The notes below the pieces were generated by a model. That model was not told the DNA's origin and searched no databases. It worked only from the letters and a program-made list of their open reading frames with translations. A stretch of 64,000 nucleotides of DNA from Leptodesmis sichuanensis A121. GTDB taxonomy: Bacteria > Cyanobacteriota > Cyanobacteriia > Leptolyngbyales > Leptolyngbyaceae. The DNA lies in the NCBI RefSeq assembly GCF_021379005.1, contig NZ_CP075171.1:4092001-4156000 (forward strand), given 5' to 3'. Made by a program: the position numbers and the translations under genes. Each line of letters starts with the position of its first letter. Position 1 is the first letter of the stretch. Positions 8,522 through 17,355 of this stretch are shown here, piece after piece.

Positions 8522-9403
8522 ATGACTGCCTTGACGCTCTCTGGATGGCAACATCACTTTATTGAGACTAATCGCATCCGGCTCCACTGTGTCACGCAGG
8601 GGGAAGGAGACCTCGTACTGCTATTGCATGGCTTTCCCGAATTCTGGTATTCCTGGCGCTACCAAATTCCGGTTCTGGCCCGTTATTTCAAAGTGGTTGT
8701 CCCCGATTTGAGAGGCTACAACGACTCGGATAAGCCTGCCAGTGGCTATGATCTGGATACTTTAGCCGCCGACGTGCAGGGGTTAATTGAAAGCTTTGGC
8801 TATACCCGCGCTCACATCGTTGGGCATGATTGGGGCGGCGCGATCGCCTGGTATCTGGCGCAAAAATGTCCGCAATCCCTGAACCACCTGGCTATTCTCA
8901 GTGCTGTACCTGCACAGCGGTTACTGCGGGAAATGGTGATTAATATGGATCAATTGCGGCGCAGTTGGTATATGTTCGCCTTTCAGATTCCTGGTTTGCC
9001 AGAATGGGTCATTCAACAGAATCTGGGTGAGTTTGTCCGCAATTTGTTCCGAGAACAGGCAATCCGCAAAGGAGCCTTCTCTAAGGAAGATACGGAAATC
9101 TATCAATCTGCCTTAGCAAAACCAGGCGTTTTATCCGCTGCGCTCAATTATTACCGTCAGATGCTGATGCCGTGGAACTGGGTGCGGGAATGGAACCATG
9201 CCTTCCAACCGATCACGGTTCCTACCCTGGTTCTGTGGGGAGAAGAAGACTCCCTCCTCAGTCCCCATTTAACGGAGGGCATGGATCGACTGATTATGGC
9301 TCCCTTCAAACTTAGAATCATTCCTCACTGCGGTCACTGGATCCAGCAAGAAGCCCCCCAAACAGTGAACCGAGAACTGCTAGCCTTCTTGCGGAAACGC
9401 TAA
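8522..9403 (+). CDS. Alpha/beta hydrolase, epoxide hydrolase-like
   Basis: This 293-residue alpha/beta-hydrolase belongs to the epoxide hydrolase / haloalkane dehalogenase branch. HGFPEFWYSW (His36 onward) forms the oxyanion region. The nucleophile elbow is GHDWGG with Asp103 rather than Ser, as in epoxide hydrolases and dehalogenases. A later Asp (LVLWGEEDSL) and the C-terminal His (IPHCGHWIQQEAP) complete the triad. The ATG at 8522 puts the start just before TLSGWQHHFIETNRIRLH; an upstream frame to 8423 shows no conservation. The substrate cannot be read from sequence. It is not obviously in an operon. Confidence 0.87.
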   Translation: MTALTLSGWQHHFIETNRIRLHCVTQGEGDLVLLLHGFPEFWYSWRYQIPVLARYFKVVVPDLRGYNDSDKPASGYDLDTLAADVQGLIESFGYTRAHIVGHDWGGAIAWYLAQKCPQSLNHLAILSAVPAQRLLREMVINMDQLRRSWYMFAFQIPGLPEWVIQQNLGEFVRNLFREQAIRKGAFSKEDTEIYQSALAKPGVLSAALNYYRQMLMPWNWVREWNHAFQPITVPTLVLWGEEDSLLSPHLTEGMDRLIMAPFKLRIIPHCGHWIQQEAPQTVNRELLAFLRKR

Positions 9404-9506
9404 GGCAAAGTTGATCGAGCCACAAAATTTTAGCCGTAACATCCCTGGGATCAACCAACAGTTAGCACTCTTCTGAGCATTGGCAATGGCACAATAATCA
9501 AGAAGT

Positions 9507-10352
9507 ATGACAAACGGAGTTGATGTGGGCGCTCAGGCATCGATTGCATCCGACAAGAAAGTTTCAGACTCCCCGTTAAAAACGCTATGGAATGATACAT
9601 TAACCATTTTTTGGGGAGACTGGTTGGATCTGCGAGTCCGGTTGGTGCAGGTTGCTGCATCCGGATTAATTTCACCCCTGATTTATATTGTTGGCTTTGG
9701 TCTGGGATTGGGCAGTGCCCTGGATGCCACCATGAAGCCTGCCGCAGGAGATAACTACTTGCAGTTTATTTTGCCGGGGATGGTGGCTCTATCTTCGATG
9801 GTGATTAGTTTTGGGGGAACCACCTTTTCGATTTGTGGCGATCGCCTGTTCACCAAAACCTTTGAAGAATTAATGCTAATGCCTATTCATCCCCTATCTC
9901 TGCATCTTGGCAAAATGCTGGCAGGGGTAGTGCGAGGGATGCTAACAGCAGGATCGGTGATTCTGGTGGCAGTCCTGTTTACCGGAAAAATCTGGAGTTT
10001 TCTCAACCCCCTATTTTTGCTAGTGTTACTGCTCAACTGTGCCGTCTTTGCTGGATTAGGGGTGATTGTGGGATTAAATGTCAAATCCTTAGAAAGTGTA
10101 GGAATTTACAATAACTTTGTCATTGTACCCATGTCATTTCTGGGGGCAACGTTCTTTGAGCCAGCAACACTACCTGCAATTCTCAAGGTAATTGTTTATC
10201 TGTTACCTTTGACTTACGCCAGCATTGCATTGAGAGCCGCTGCCTATCTACCACTCTCCCAATTTCCCTGGTATTCAATTCCGATTCTGCTAGTAATTGC
10301 GATCGCCCTATCCTGGGTGGGTGCCTACCAGTTCTCCCACCAGCAAGATTAG
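9507..10352 (+). CDS. ABC-2 type transporter permease (Ycf38-like)
   Basis: This 281-residue integral membrane protein has about six hydrophobic segments, such as LISPLIYIVGFGLGLG, ILPGMVALSSMVISFGGT, VILVAVLFTG and FLLVLLLNCAVFAGLG. The conserved stretch GDRLFTKTFEELMLMPIHP and the NNFVIVPMSFLGATFFEP segment are typical of ABC-2 permeases in the NodJ/DrrB group; the plastid homologue is Ycf38. The substrate is unknown and no cognate ATPase lies beside it. The ATG at 9507 is preceded by an AT-rich stretch. An ISKra4-type element begins shortly downstream on the opposite strand. Confidence 0.85.
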   Translation: MTNGVDVGAQASIASDKKVSDSPLKTLWNDTLTIFWGDWLDLRVRLVQVAASGLISPLIYIVGFGLGLGSALDATMKPAAGDNYLQFILPGMVALSSMVISFGGTTFSICGDRLFTKTFEELMLMPIHPLSLHLGKMLAGVVRGMLTAGSVILVAVLFTGKIWSFLNPLFLLVLLLNCAVFAGLGVIVGLNVKSLESVGIYNNFVIVPMSFLGATFFEPATLPAILKVIVYLLPLTYASIALRAAAYLPLSQFPWYSIPILLVIAIALSWVGAYQFSHQQD

Positions 10353-10403
10353 ATCCTAAATGTCTGCCTGACTGATGGGTGCCAAGCGGAAAAAATGGGT
10401 AGG

Positions 10404-11926
10404 TTAGGCCACCGCTAAGTCACTCGCATTGGGCTCGACAATTTCTAGCCGCTTGGCATCGAGTTTGGCAGTCAAAATTTCAGCACAGAAGGTGTCCCAT
10501 CGTCCTGCCGCCCAATAACAGCGACCTTGAAGCAGAATTTCTGCATGTTCAGGCAACCAAAACTTGCCATTTCCCTTGAGCCGCAGGTTGACCACCTGGC
10601 GGATTAGACTCTCAATGGCTCCACTGCCAATCGGTAGATTCATTGCCTGTACCTGCCCATAGGCAAAGCGCTGGGGTTGGTCATTAAAGTAGTTGAATGG
10701 GGTTGTCATTGCCTTGCGTTGTTGGCGCGTGTGTTTCTGAGCCAGAATCTGCTGCATCTGTGTCAGGAGTTGCGCCAACTTACCCCGTTTGAGGCTAGAA
10801 CGAGCCGCCTCGAACCATTTCCGTGCCACTTGAGCTTTGCTAAAAGCCGCCTCAGCAAAATCCTTCAAATGCTGACTGGCATGGTAAAAGTCAATCAACT
10901 CAATCAGTCGGTCTTTGGGCAGGCCCAAGCGTTCCAGAAGGGCGGGAATCCGGTGCCAAATCCAAGGAGCGCCATCGGCTAGCAGCAACACTTGCTGGGC
11001 ATGCACAACCCCAATTTGACCAGATACATCTCCAGTAGGCTCATGAATCCTTCGATACCGGTAAAGGTGCCGTCATTAATGACCGGTAATTTGACTGTAT
11101 TGATGCGCTGGCCCTGCTCATCGATGGCATAGAGGGTGAATAGTTTGGGTTCTCGCCAATGCCCCCGATACCCCCGCCGCTTGGTCGCCCGTCGTCTACC
11201 CCGTTTGTTGTATCGCAACCGGGTGCGCCCGCCATCGACACTCAACCCCACTCTCTGTCCCTCAAAGGTCTGGCCAGTGGGCAGTTGGCCTTGCTGCAAC
11301 TGAGCCAGCCACTGGTCGGTTAACGCCAGGCCGATTTGACCAAAACCATAGGTCAGTCGCACCACCCGTTTCTCACTCAACTCAATGCCCCATTGCTGCA
11401 ACTGCTCAGTCGCTTGCGCAAAGGACCTCGACAGCATCCCTGCCGCTGCAACCACGCTCCAAACCAGGGGACTGACTTGCTCTTCCAGTCCCAACCAACG
11501 CAGCAGGGGATAGAATCCCTGTCCCTGGGATGGCCCCCGTTGACCGGCTTTCCGCTTGCCTTTCCGCTTCTGCTGGGAGACCCCATTGAGAATGTAGCCC
11601 ACCTTGAACTCAACGACGACATTGCCTACGGTTAATACCTTGACCCGGCGTTTGCCTTGACTGCGAGCCATGAAGCCTCGTGATGAGCGGGTCCGTTGGT
11701 TGGCTTCTCGTTGGCTATCTGGATGCTCACTGAGTTCGTGCAGCAGCAGGGCAATCACCTGGCCGGCTAGCACCAGAGCCGCGGCGCGGATTGCCTCCTC
11801 CCGTGCTTTCAACGCCACTCCATCCCAACTGGAAATTTCCCCCACGGCCAGCAGTGGGGCAATGGTTTGCTTAAATGTTTCAATGGCTTGGTTGAGATCC
11901 AGGGTTGCAGGTATATTCATATTCAC
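10404..11926 (-). pseudogene. ISKra4-type transposase split by a frameshift
   Basis: Two overlapping frames encode one transposase. The 5' part (11926 to 10979, 315 residues) starts MNMNIPATLDLNQAIETF and includes RVGLSVDGGRTRLRYNKRGRR with a DDE-type Asp. The 3' part (to 10404) continues with HAQQVLLLADGAPWIWHRIP, DFYHASQHLKDFAE and NLPIGSGAIESLIRQ. The frame changes by -1 at a GGGG run near 11008; one more G would restore KLGVVHAQQV. This fits a one-base deletion or sequencing error; programmed -1 frameshifting is possible but no classical slippery heptamer is present. Element ends could not be fixed; they are probably near 10360 and 11990. Confidence 0.85.
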
Positions 11927-11930
11927 TAGA

Positions 11931-11977
11931 GACAGGATGTTTTTTCACTCTGCACCGATCATTGTGCATATCCTGTC
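11931..11977. promoter_or_regulatory. Nested palindrome upstream of the IS transposase
   Basis: GACAGGAT (11931-11938) is inverted as ATCCTGTC (11970-11977). Inside it TGCAC (11951-11955) is inverted as GTGCA (11964-11968). It lies immediately before the transposase start and may be an operator, a transposase-binding subterminal site or part of the IS end. Confidence 0.45.
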
Positions 11978-12002
11978 TTTTCTCAGCTTTTGCTGCCTCT
12001 CC

Positions 12003-12380
12003 TCAAAGCCATCTTTTTCGCATCGCACCCTGACTGATTTCAATCACATTGCCATCAGGATCTTGTGTAAATAAAGCAGGACGGCCTGAAGCGCTCATTT
12101 GCACGGGACAATTATGGGCTAGAAGCTGCTCCTTAGCCGCATTCAAATCAGTGACTGAGAAGGCAATATGGCGATTGCGGCCCCATCTCTCAGCATTGTA
12201 TAACTCTGGTGTTTCTCCGATCATCAGGTGAAGCTGATAGCCTGCGATCTCATACCAGATTCCTGGAAATTTGAGATTGCGATCGACCCTTGGTAGTCCC
12301 AAAATCGAACCATAAAACTGTTCCGCTTTTTCCAGATCGGAAACCAGAATCGCAGTATGCAGACAGGCCAGAAGTTGCAT
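12003..12380 (-). CDS. VOC (glyoxalase/bleomycin resistance) family protein
   Basis: This 125-residue single-chain VOC protein has the paired beta-alpha-beta-beta-beta layout. The first half is LACLHTAILVSDLEKAEQFYGSILGL with a candidate metal His, followed by YQLHLMIGE. The second half is RHIAFSVTDLNAAKEQL, ending PDGNVIEISQGA with the usual final Glu. The family includes glyoxalase I, fosfomycin-resistance proteins and dioxygenases; the substrate cannot be inferred. The last residues (MRKRWL) extend slightly past the common end and lie next to the putative IS boundary, so insertion may have replaced the original terminus. Confidence 0.8.
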   Translation of the reverse strand: MQLLACLHTAILVSDLEKAEQFYGSILGLPRVDRNLKFPGIWYEIAGYQLHLMIGETPELYNAERWGRNRHIAFSVTDLNAAKEQLLAHNCPVQMSASGRPALFTQDPDGNVIEISQGAMRKRWL

Positions 12381-12488
12381 AGGACAGCCAGGAATATAAG
12401 GTTATGGAATGGAGCGATCGCCCCCACTAGCACAATAAGTACAGCGATGGGCACCCGCAAGCATACACGGCGTTCGTGCATTTCAAGA

Positions 12489-12680
12489 TTACAGTTCGGA
12501 GCGCAACTTGATATCCGCAGTTCGATCTGAAATCAGGCCATGCTTGGCTTCCCAGACTTTGATCTCTGCCATCGTAATCGTGTAATCCGGCTTCTGAACC
12601 ACTTTTTCATGCACGTCGATCACTACCAAAGGCATGATCATCTCCTGCAGGTCAGCCTGAAGATCTAGCGAACGTCGTGC
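12489..12680 (-). pseudogene. Remnant of a cyclase (kynurenine formamidase-like) gene
   Basis: The translation MPLVVIDVHEKVVQKPDYTITMAEIKVWEAKHGLI (in two parts: MPLVVIDVHEKVVQ, then PDYTITMAEIKVWEAKHG) closely resembles the middle of cyclase-family proteins (PF04199). Only about 60 codons of homology remain: the N-terminal HxGTHxD-type metal site and the C-terminal half are missing. The frame stays open upstream to 12890, but there it is the shadow of cobD. The fragment abuts the cobD stop at 12692. It is a truncated relic, possibly with a frameshifted end. Confidence 0.55.
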
Positions 12681-12691
12681 AGTTTTTACCT

Positions 12692-13732
12692 CTATAAAAA
12701 GGGGTGTGGAATAATCAGGGCTACTGCCAGCCAGAGGAGAAAGCAAATTCGGGTGAGGTTGAGAGCCTGGTGGATGTGGGTTGGAGCGATCGCCTGCCTC
12801 GCTTCTCCCAACAGGGGTTTCGGTTTTGCTACTCCCCGATAGTAGTTGAGTCCCCCAACCTGTACCCCCAGAACAGCCGCATAAACGCATTCACTCCATC
12901 CGGAGTTGGGACTGGGATCTTGGGGAGCATCCCGCTGACAAATTTGCCAAACAGCAACAGGTTTACCGGATAGCAGAGCCAGCGTTACCACCACCAGACG
13001 GCAGGGCAGCCAGGTAAGCACATCATCGGTTTTGGCACTGAACCAGCCCAGGTCGGTGTAAGGAGCTTCCCGGTAGCCCACCATGGAATCGAGGGTGCTG
13101 GCGGCTTTGTAAGCGATCGCCAGCGGCACACTGCCAACACCCGGAATGAAAGAGCCGACGATCGCATAAAACAGAGGAGCCATCACCCCATCCGTAGCAT
13201 TTTCTGCCACCGTTTCCAGTACCGCCCGGAGAATTTCGGGTTCTGTCAGGTTCTCTGTATCCCGTCCCACATAGCGACTTAATCGGGCGCGAGCTTCCGC
13301 TAGATCGCCAGACTGCAAGGGAGCTAAAACATCATTCGCCGCATCGCGTAAACTACGTCCGGCAAAACAACTGGCTAACAACATACTTTCAACAGCTAAT
13401 CCCAGAAACGGATGGATGCGTTTGGTCAGGGTGGCGATCGTCCAGGCGATTAAACCACTCCCAACAATCAAACCAACCGCCAAACCAATGCCTGCCAGCT
13501 TTAAAGCCAAAGGAGACTGCAATTGCTTGCAAACCAAACGAGTGTACTGAGCAATCCCCCATCCCATTCCCTGTACTGGATGCCACCAATTCCAGGGATC
13601 ACCAATTAGATAATCCAGCAATGCTGCCAGCAGCAAAACCAGTTGTGAGTAATGAGCGATCACATCCCGTACCTCTTGCCTTGCGCCATTTTGCTGATTG
13701 CTTCGATACCCCTTGCCTATTTTAGGGAACAC
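12692..13732 (-). CDS. cobD: Adenosylcobinamide-phosphate synthase
   Basis: This membrane enzyme (CobD/CbiB) attaches the aminopropanol arm to adenosylcobyric acid in B12 synthesis. Conserved segments are LLDYLIGDPWNWWHPVQGMG near the N terminus, GRSLRDAANDVL, ARLSRYVGRDTENL, ETVAENATDGVMAPLFY and YKAASTLDSMVGYRE. Several hydrophobic helices are present. The ATG at 13732 gives 346 residues; a GTG at 13663 (VIAHYSQLVLLLAALLDYL) would give 323 and matches the family start better. It is separate from the other B12 gene here, cbiX at 48.3 kb. A cyclase remnant follows its 3' end. Confidence 0.93.
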   Translation of the reverse strand: MFPKIGKGYRSNQQNGARQEVRDVIAHYSQLVLLLAALLDYLIGDPWNWWHPVQGMGWGIAQYTRLVCKQLQSPLALKLAGIGLAVGLIVGSGLIAWTIATLTKRIHPFLGLAVESMLLASCFAGRSLRDAANDVLAPLQSGDLAEARARLSRYVGRDTENLTEPEILRAVLETVAENATDGVMAPLFYAIVGSFIPGVGSVPLAIAYKAASTLDSMVGYREAPYTDLGWFSAKTDDVLTWLPCRLVVVTLALLSGKPVAVWQICQRDAPQDPSPNSGWSECVYAAVLGVQVGGLNYYRGVAKPKPLLGEARQAIAPTHIHQALNLTRICFLLWLAVALIIPHPFL

Positions 13733-13769
13733 TCAAAACGCATCTACTACTTAAAAACAGGCAATTACT

Positions 13770-14237
13770 ATGGGTCAAATTGTTCCAGTTCAACTTGAAG
13801 ACGGCATGGTGCTGTATGTGGAAGCCCAGGAAGAACCCATCCCGGCGGCTTCAGGAACCCAGTTCCCCGCCTCTGCTACCGGAGAACAGACCCGCACGGG
13901 CCAGAAGGGACTCGGCAACCTGGCAACTCCGCGAGTCAATCCGGCTCAATCCATGCAAATGGTGCAGGACACGATTCGTACCTATACCTGCTACTGCATG
14001 AAGGCGTTCAAGAATTTTGCGGCTGCCGATGTGGATGAAGTGACTCTGGAATTTGGCATTAACCTCAGTGCTGATGCGGGAATTCCTTACATCGCCAGTG
14101 GTAAAGCCCAGAGCAATTTGAAGATTACCGTGAAGTGTAAATATCCCAACTCTGCTTCAGAGGTTAGGACGGGTGCGATCGCCAATAGCGCGAACGGTTC
14201 CTCCAATAGAGCCACCGGTAATGGATCCAGCTACTAA
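13770..14237 (+). CDS. CU044_2847 / Trypco1-like protein
   Basis: This 155-residue protein resembles the CU044_2847 family (trypsin-co-occurring domain 1). The N-terminal strand MGQIVPVQLEDGMVLYVEAQ, the helix VQDTIRTYTCYCMKAFKNF and the strand pair VDEVTLEFGINLSADAGIPY followed by NLKITVKCKY give the family profile. Comparative genomics has linked the domain to trypsin-like proteases and predicted conflict systems. No protease or effector gene lies next to it here, so function is unassigned. Between the conserved parts is a Ser/Gly/Thr linker, and the C terminus is Asn/Ser/Gly-rich (NSANGSSNRATGNGSS). A hairpin repeat starts three bases after the stop. Confidence 0.65.
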   Translation: MGQIVPVQLEDGMVLYVEAQEEPIPAASGTQFPASATGEQTRTGQKGLGNLATPRVNPAQSMQMVQDTIRTYTCYCMKAFKNFAAADVDEVTLEFGINLSADAGIPYIASGKAQSNLKITVKCKYPNSASEVRTGAIANSANGSSNRATGNGSSY

Positions 14238-14239
14238 CT

Positions 14240-14310
14240 AAACCTTGCCCAAGTCCAGAACCGAAGTTTCTCTGAACGGAAAACGACCGTTCTCTATCTG
14301 GACTTGGTTT
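14240..14310. repeat. Dispersed ~70-bp hairpin repeat, copy A
   Basis: The element starts AAACCTTGCCCAAGTCCAGA and ends TCTGGACTTGGTTT, with outer arms CAAGTCCA/TGGACTTG and a shorter inner stem around GAACGGAAAACGACCGTTC. It lies between the convergent Trypco1-like and aminotransferase genes and may act as their terminator. Other copies: 17796-17866, 18301-18369, 29853-29878 plus 31200-31246 (split), and 50512-50582. Confidence 0.85.
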
Positions 14311-14339
14311 AGCATCTGTTTATTACAGTCGTCTGCCGC

Positions 14340-15557
14340 TTATGGCTTCAGGTTAGAGGCTAAGGCGGCACCCGCTTGAAAAGTGATTCCAGCCTGTTTG
14401 AAGCGGTTGAGGGCTTCACCGAGGCGATCGCAGTCTGCAATCAGACTGACTCGGACATAGCCCTCCCCACCAGAGCCAAAGGCATTCCCAGGAGTAACCA
14501 CAACTCCAGTTTGCTGCAAAACGGAGAGAGCAAAATCGGTGGAGGTAATCCCTGGAGGACAGGGCACCCAGAGGTACATGGTGGCTTTGGTTTTGGGAAT
14601 AGACCAGCCTAACTCTGCAAACCCCTGAATCAGAAAATCTCGACGGGTGCGATAGCGGGTTTGTACCTCATGCAAGTATTCGTCGGGTAAATTGAGGGCG
14701 GTTTCAGCAGCGGTTTGTAAGACCCGGAAGATGCCATAGTCCAAGTTGGTTTTGAGGGTGCGTAATCCCTGAACAATATGGCGATTGCCCACTACAAATC
14801 CCACTCGCCAGCCAGCCATGTTATAGGTTTTGGACATGGTGTGGAATTCAACCCCAATCTCCATCGCTCCCGGAATTTCCAGTAGGCTGGTGGGCTGGTA
14901 GCCATCAAAGGCCAGTTCCGCATAGCAGAGGTCATGTACGAGCAGAATGTTGAAGCGGCGGGCAAAGGCGACGATCTCCTCAAAAAACTCACGAGGAGCC
15001 GTCGCGGCTGTGGGATTACTGGGATAGTTGAAATACAGAAGCTTGGCCCGTTCTGCTACCTCGTCGGGAATAGCTTTCAGATCAATTACCCAGTCATTTT
15101 CCGGCTTCAGGATCATGCTATAGATATCAGCTCCAGCGATCGCGGGTCCGCGAAAGTGAGCCGGATAGGCTGGACTGGGCACCAACACCACATCACCAGG
15201 ATTTACATAAGCCAGGGCCAGATGGGTTAATCCTTCTTTTGATCCCAACAACGGCAGGGCTTCACTATCTGGATCGAGTTTGACCCCATAACGCCGTTGA
15301 TACCAGGCGGTGATCGTTTGCCGAAACCCGGCGGTTCCCTCAAAGGGTGGGTAGCCATGATTGGCTGGATCCTGCAGGGCCGCGATCGCGGCTTCTACAA
15401 CCGGTCGGGGAGTTGCCCCATCTGGATTTCCCATCCCCAGATCGATTAAATCCAGTCCCTGCTCTCTGGCCCGCACTTTCAGTTCATCCAGTCGAGCAAA
15501 CACATAAGGGGGTAAGGATTTTAAGCGATCCGCAGGAGTGATCCAGTCCAACGTCAT
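14340..15557 (-). CDS. Class I/II PLP aminotransferase (aspartate aminotransferase family)
   Basis: This 405-residue fold-type I aminotransferase has the PLP lysine in the SKTYNMAGWRVGF motif. Other marks are LIDLGMGNPDGATP near the N terminus, YFNYPSNPTAA with the cofactor Asn, and the carboxylate-binding Arg in EGYVRVSLIADCDRL. It belongs to the cyanobacterial group annotated as aspartate aminotransferase or LL-diaminopimelate aminotransferase-like; exact substrates are unresolved. Its ATG follows the stop of the iron-dependent dehydrogenase by 15 bases, so it is the last gene of a ycf51 - dehydrogenase - aminotransferase operon. Hairpin repeat copy A lies about 30 bases beyond its stop. 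Confidence 0.9.
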   Translation of the reverse strand: MTLDWITPADRLKSLPPYVFARLDELKVRAREQGLDLIDLGMGNPDGATPRPVVEAAIAALQDPANHGYPPFEGTAGFRQTITAWYQRRYGVKLDPDSEALPLLGSKEGLTHLALAYVNPGDVVLVPSPAYPAHFRGPAIAGADIYSMILKPENDWVIDLKAIPDEVAERAKLLYFNYPSNPTAATAPREFFEEIVAFARRFNILLVHDLCYAELAFDGYQPTSLLEIPGAMEIGVEFHTMSKTYNMAGWRVGFVVGNRHIVQGLRTLKTNLDYGIFRVLQTAAETALNLPDEYLHEVQTRYRTRRDFLIQGFAELGWSIPKTKATMYLWVPCPPGITSTDFALSVLQQTGVVVTPGNAFGSGGEGYVRVSLIADCDRLGEALNRFKQAGITFQAGAALASNLKP

Positions 15558-15572
15558 TGAGTCACCTCGTCA

Positions 15573-16754
15573 TTAGAGCGTATTGAGTTTGAAGGGTTGA
15601 GTGGACTCTCCTGACTCAGAACCAGCGGTTACAAACTCGGTACTTTTTTCCTTGAAAGGGGCGGTTGTAGAAACCATGGCGGCCATCAGTTGAGTCGGCT
15701 CCACCGGAAAGGGCAGGTGATGGATGTCCGACTTTTCAGAGCAGGCCACTTCAGCCGCATATTGCAGGTCGTTCACCGTGATCGTTGACAGCCCTAAGTC
15801 ATGTAAACTCTGGGGCAGCCCGATTTCGCTATAAAACTTCAGCAGTTGCTGGCGAGCAGTCGCGGCTAATTGATTGCCCTGAACTAACTCTTCCAGTCGC
15901 AATTGCACCAGAATGCCATAGGCGACCTTCTCCCCATGTAATTGACCATGACTGGCCGGCAAATGGGTCAGACCATTATGCACCGCATGGGCCGCTACAG
16001 TACGACACTGGGCACCCCCCAAACCACCAATTACCCCCGCCAATAGTACAGCAGCGTCCACAACCGATCGCCAGTCTTCCCCACCGGGATGCTCCAACGC
16101 CGTCACAGATTTTTGCAACAGAATATCGCGCAACACTCTGGCCTGCTGAACGGCAGCAACGATCAGGCTCTGATGGGAATGGCCGCTACTGACAGAGGCT
16201 TCGTACCATTTGGCGATCGCGTCCCCAATTCCGGCAACTAAGGTACGACGAGGAGCAGTGGCAATCAAGTCGTAATCCAGAACTAACAGATCGGGACATT
16301 TGGGCAGCGGCACATCATAGAGGAAGGCTCCCTGCTCAGAATAAATATTAGACAGCGCTGTCCAGGCGGCACAGGTCGCGGCAGAAGTGGGAATAGTGGC
16401 GATCGGTAAGTCACACTGGTAAGCCAGCAACTTGGCGGCATCCAGGGCTTTACCGCCACCGATCCCAATAATCAAATCCGCTTGATGAGCCTGTACGCTT
16501 TGCTGGAGGGCCGTGAGCGACGACTCACTACAATCCGCTCCATAGGATGCCTGTTTAACCTGCAGCTTGTGGGATTTTAAGACTGGAATCAAGTGGGGTT
16601 GAACCACGGCCAGTGTGCGATCGCCCCCGACAATCAGCGGTCGTCGGCCTAAACGAGCCATCTCTGCTCCAGTTTCTGATACAATGCCTTGTCCCCGGAT
16701 CACACGAGCAGGTGCAACAGACAGAGCAGGCAACGCAATGGACGTATTGGACAT
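15573..16754 (-). CDS. Iron-containing alcohol dehydrogenase / glycerol dehydrogenase-like
   Basis: This 393-residue NAD(P)-dependent group III dehydrogenase resembles GldA. The nucleotide-binding GIGGGKALDAAK motif follows PLIVGGDRTLAVV, and IATIPTSAATCAAWTALSNI is the typical second block. Metal ligands are expected at Asp in GIGDAIAKWYEA and at His residues in AHAVHNGLTHLPASHGQLHG, and all are present. The substrate is unknown; glycerol is only a family guess. It is eight bases downstream of ycf51 and 15 bases upstream of the aminotransferase, so co-transcription is likely. The C-terminal ~30 residues are Ser/Glu-rich and variable. Confidence 0.87.
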   Translation of the reverse strand: MSNTSIALPALSVAPARVIRGQGIVSETGAEMARLGRRPLIVGGDRTLAVVQPHLIPVLKSHKLQVKQASYGADCSESSLTALQQSVQAHQADLIIGIGGGKALDAAKLLAYQCDLPIATIPTSAATCAAWTALSNIYSEQGAFLYDVPLPKCPDLLVLDYDLIATAPRRTLVAGIGDAIAKWYEASVSSGHSHQSLIVAAVQQARVLRDILLQKSVTALEHPGGEDWRSVVDAAVLLAGVIGGLGGAQCRTVAAHAVHNGLTHLPASHGQLHGEKVAYGILVQLRLEELVQGNQLAATARQQLLKFYSEIGLPQSLHDLGLSTITVNDLQYAAEVACSEKSDIHHLPFPVEPTQLMAAMVSTTAPFKEKSTEFVTAGSESGESTQPFKLNTL

Positions 16755-16762
16755 AGAAACGG

Positions 16763-17278
16763 TTATGCAGTCGGTTTGGGTAATTGGGCAAATTGATCCC
16801 GATAAAGGGTGAATTGCATCTGGTCATCATTACGAGACATCAAGGAGCGTTTCACTTCTCCTAGATACAAAGGCTGGGACACACCGGGTCGGGGATGCAG
16901 TACCGTGCGGGCGCGAATCGTCATCTTTTCTGTTCCCTGTGCCAGCCGTCCCGGTGAATAGAGATCAGACGCAGCCTGCCGTAAGGTAGCTTCCAGTTCG
17001 GTTTCCGTAATTTCAGGAGAAACTGCAATCACGAGATTGGTCGAACCGTTGTCAAATACGCGGGTAAATTTAACCGCGCCCGGAATGACTGGACGAGTAT
17101 AAAGCCCCAAGCTCAGCGCAAACAGGCCCGCCGTCAGCACTACCATAAATCCAGTGACACCCACCAGGCGAAAGCGAATACCCCACTTGAAGACCAAACC
17201 CAGAACCGCAATCACTGCACAAAAAATCGTGAAATAGCCTGACCACTGGGCATAAGTGACAAGATCTGTCGATGACAT
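16763..17278 (-). CDS. ycf51: Ycf51 family protein (DUF2518)
   Basis: This 171-residue protein is conserved in cyanobacteria and some plastids (Ycf51); function is unknown. Two N-terminal hydrophobic segments (FTIFCAVIAVLGLVFKWG and LVGVTGFMVVLTAGLFALSL) anchor it in a membrane. The rest is soluble: RVFDNGSTNLVIAVSPEITE, ARTVLHPRPGVSQPLYLGEV and a C-terminal QMQFTLYRDQFAQLP. It is the first gene of a probable three-gene operon and starts at an ATG at 17278. Confidence 0.85.
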   Translation of the reverse strand: MSSTDLVTYAQWSGYFTIFCAVIAVLGLVFKWGIRFRLVGVTGFMVVLTAGLFALSLGLYTRPVIPGAVKFTRVFDNGSTNLVIAVSPEITETELEATLRQAASDLYSPGRLAQGTEKMTIRARTVLHPRPGVSQPLYLGEVKRSLMSRNDDQMQFTLYRDQFAQLPKPTA

Positions 17279-17355
17279 AGACTCCTTAGAAGCAGCAGTA
17301 AAAACTCAAAATTTTCAAGACAGACGATCGGCCTACCTTACCCCTTTAAATTAGC

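Noticed and set aside
12681-12890. N-terminal extension of the cyclase remnant to ATG 12890
   Set aside because: That part lies over cobD in another frame and reads as Pro/Ser/Gly-rich nonsense.
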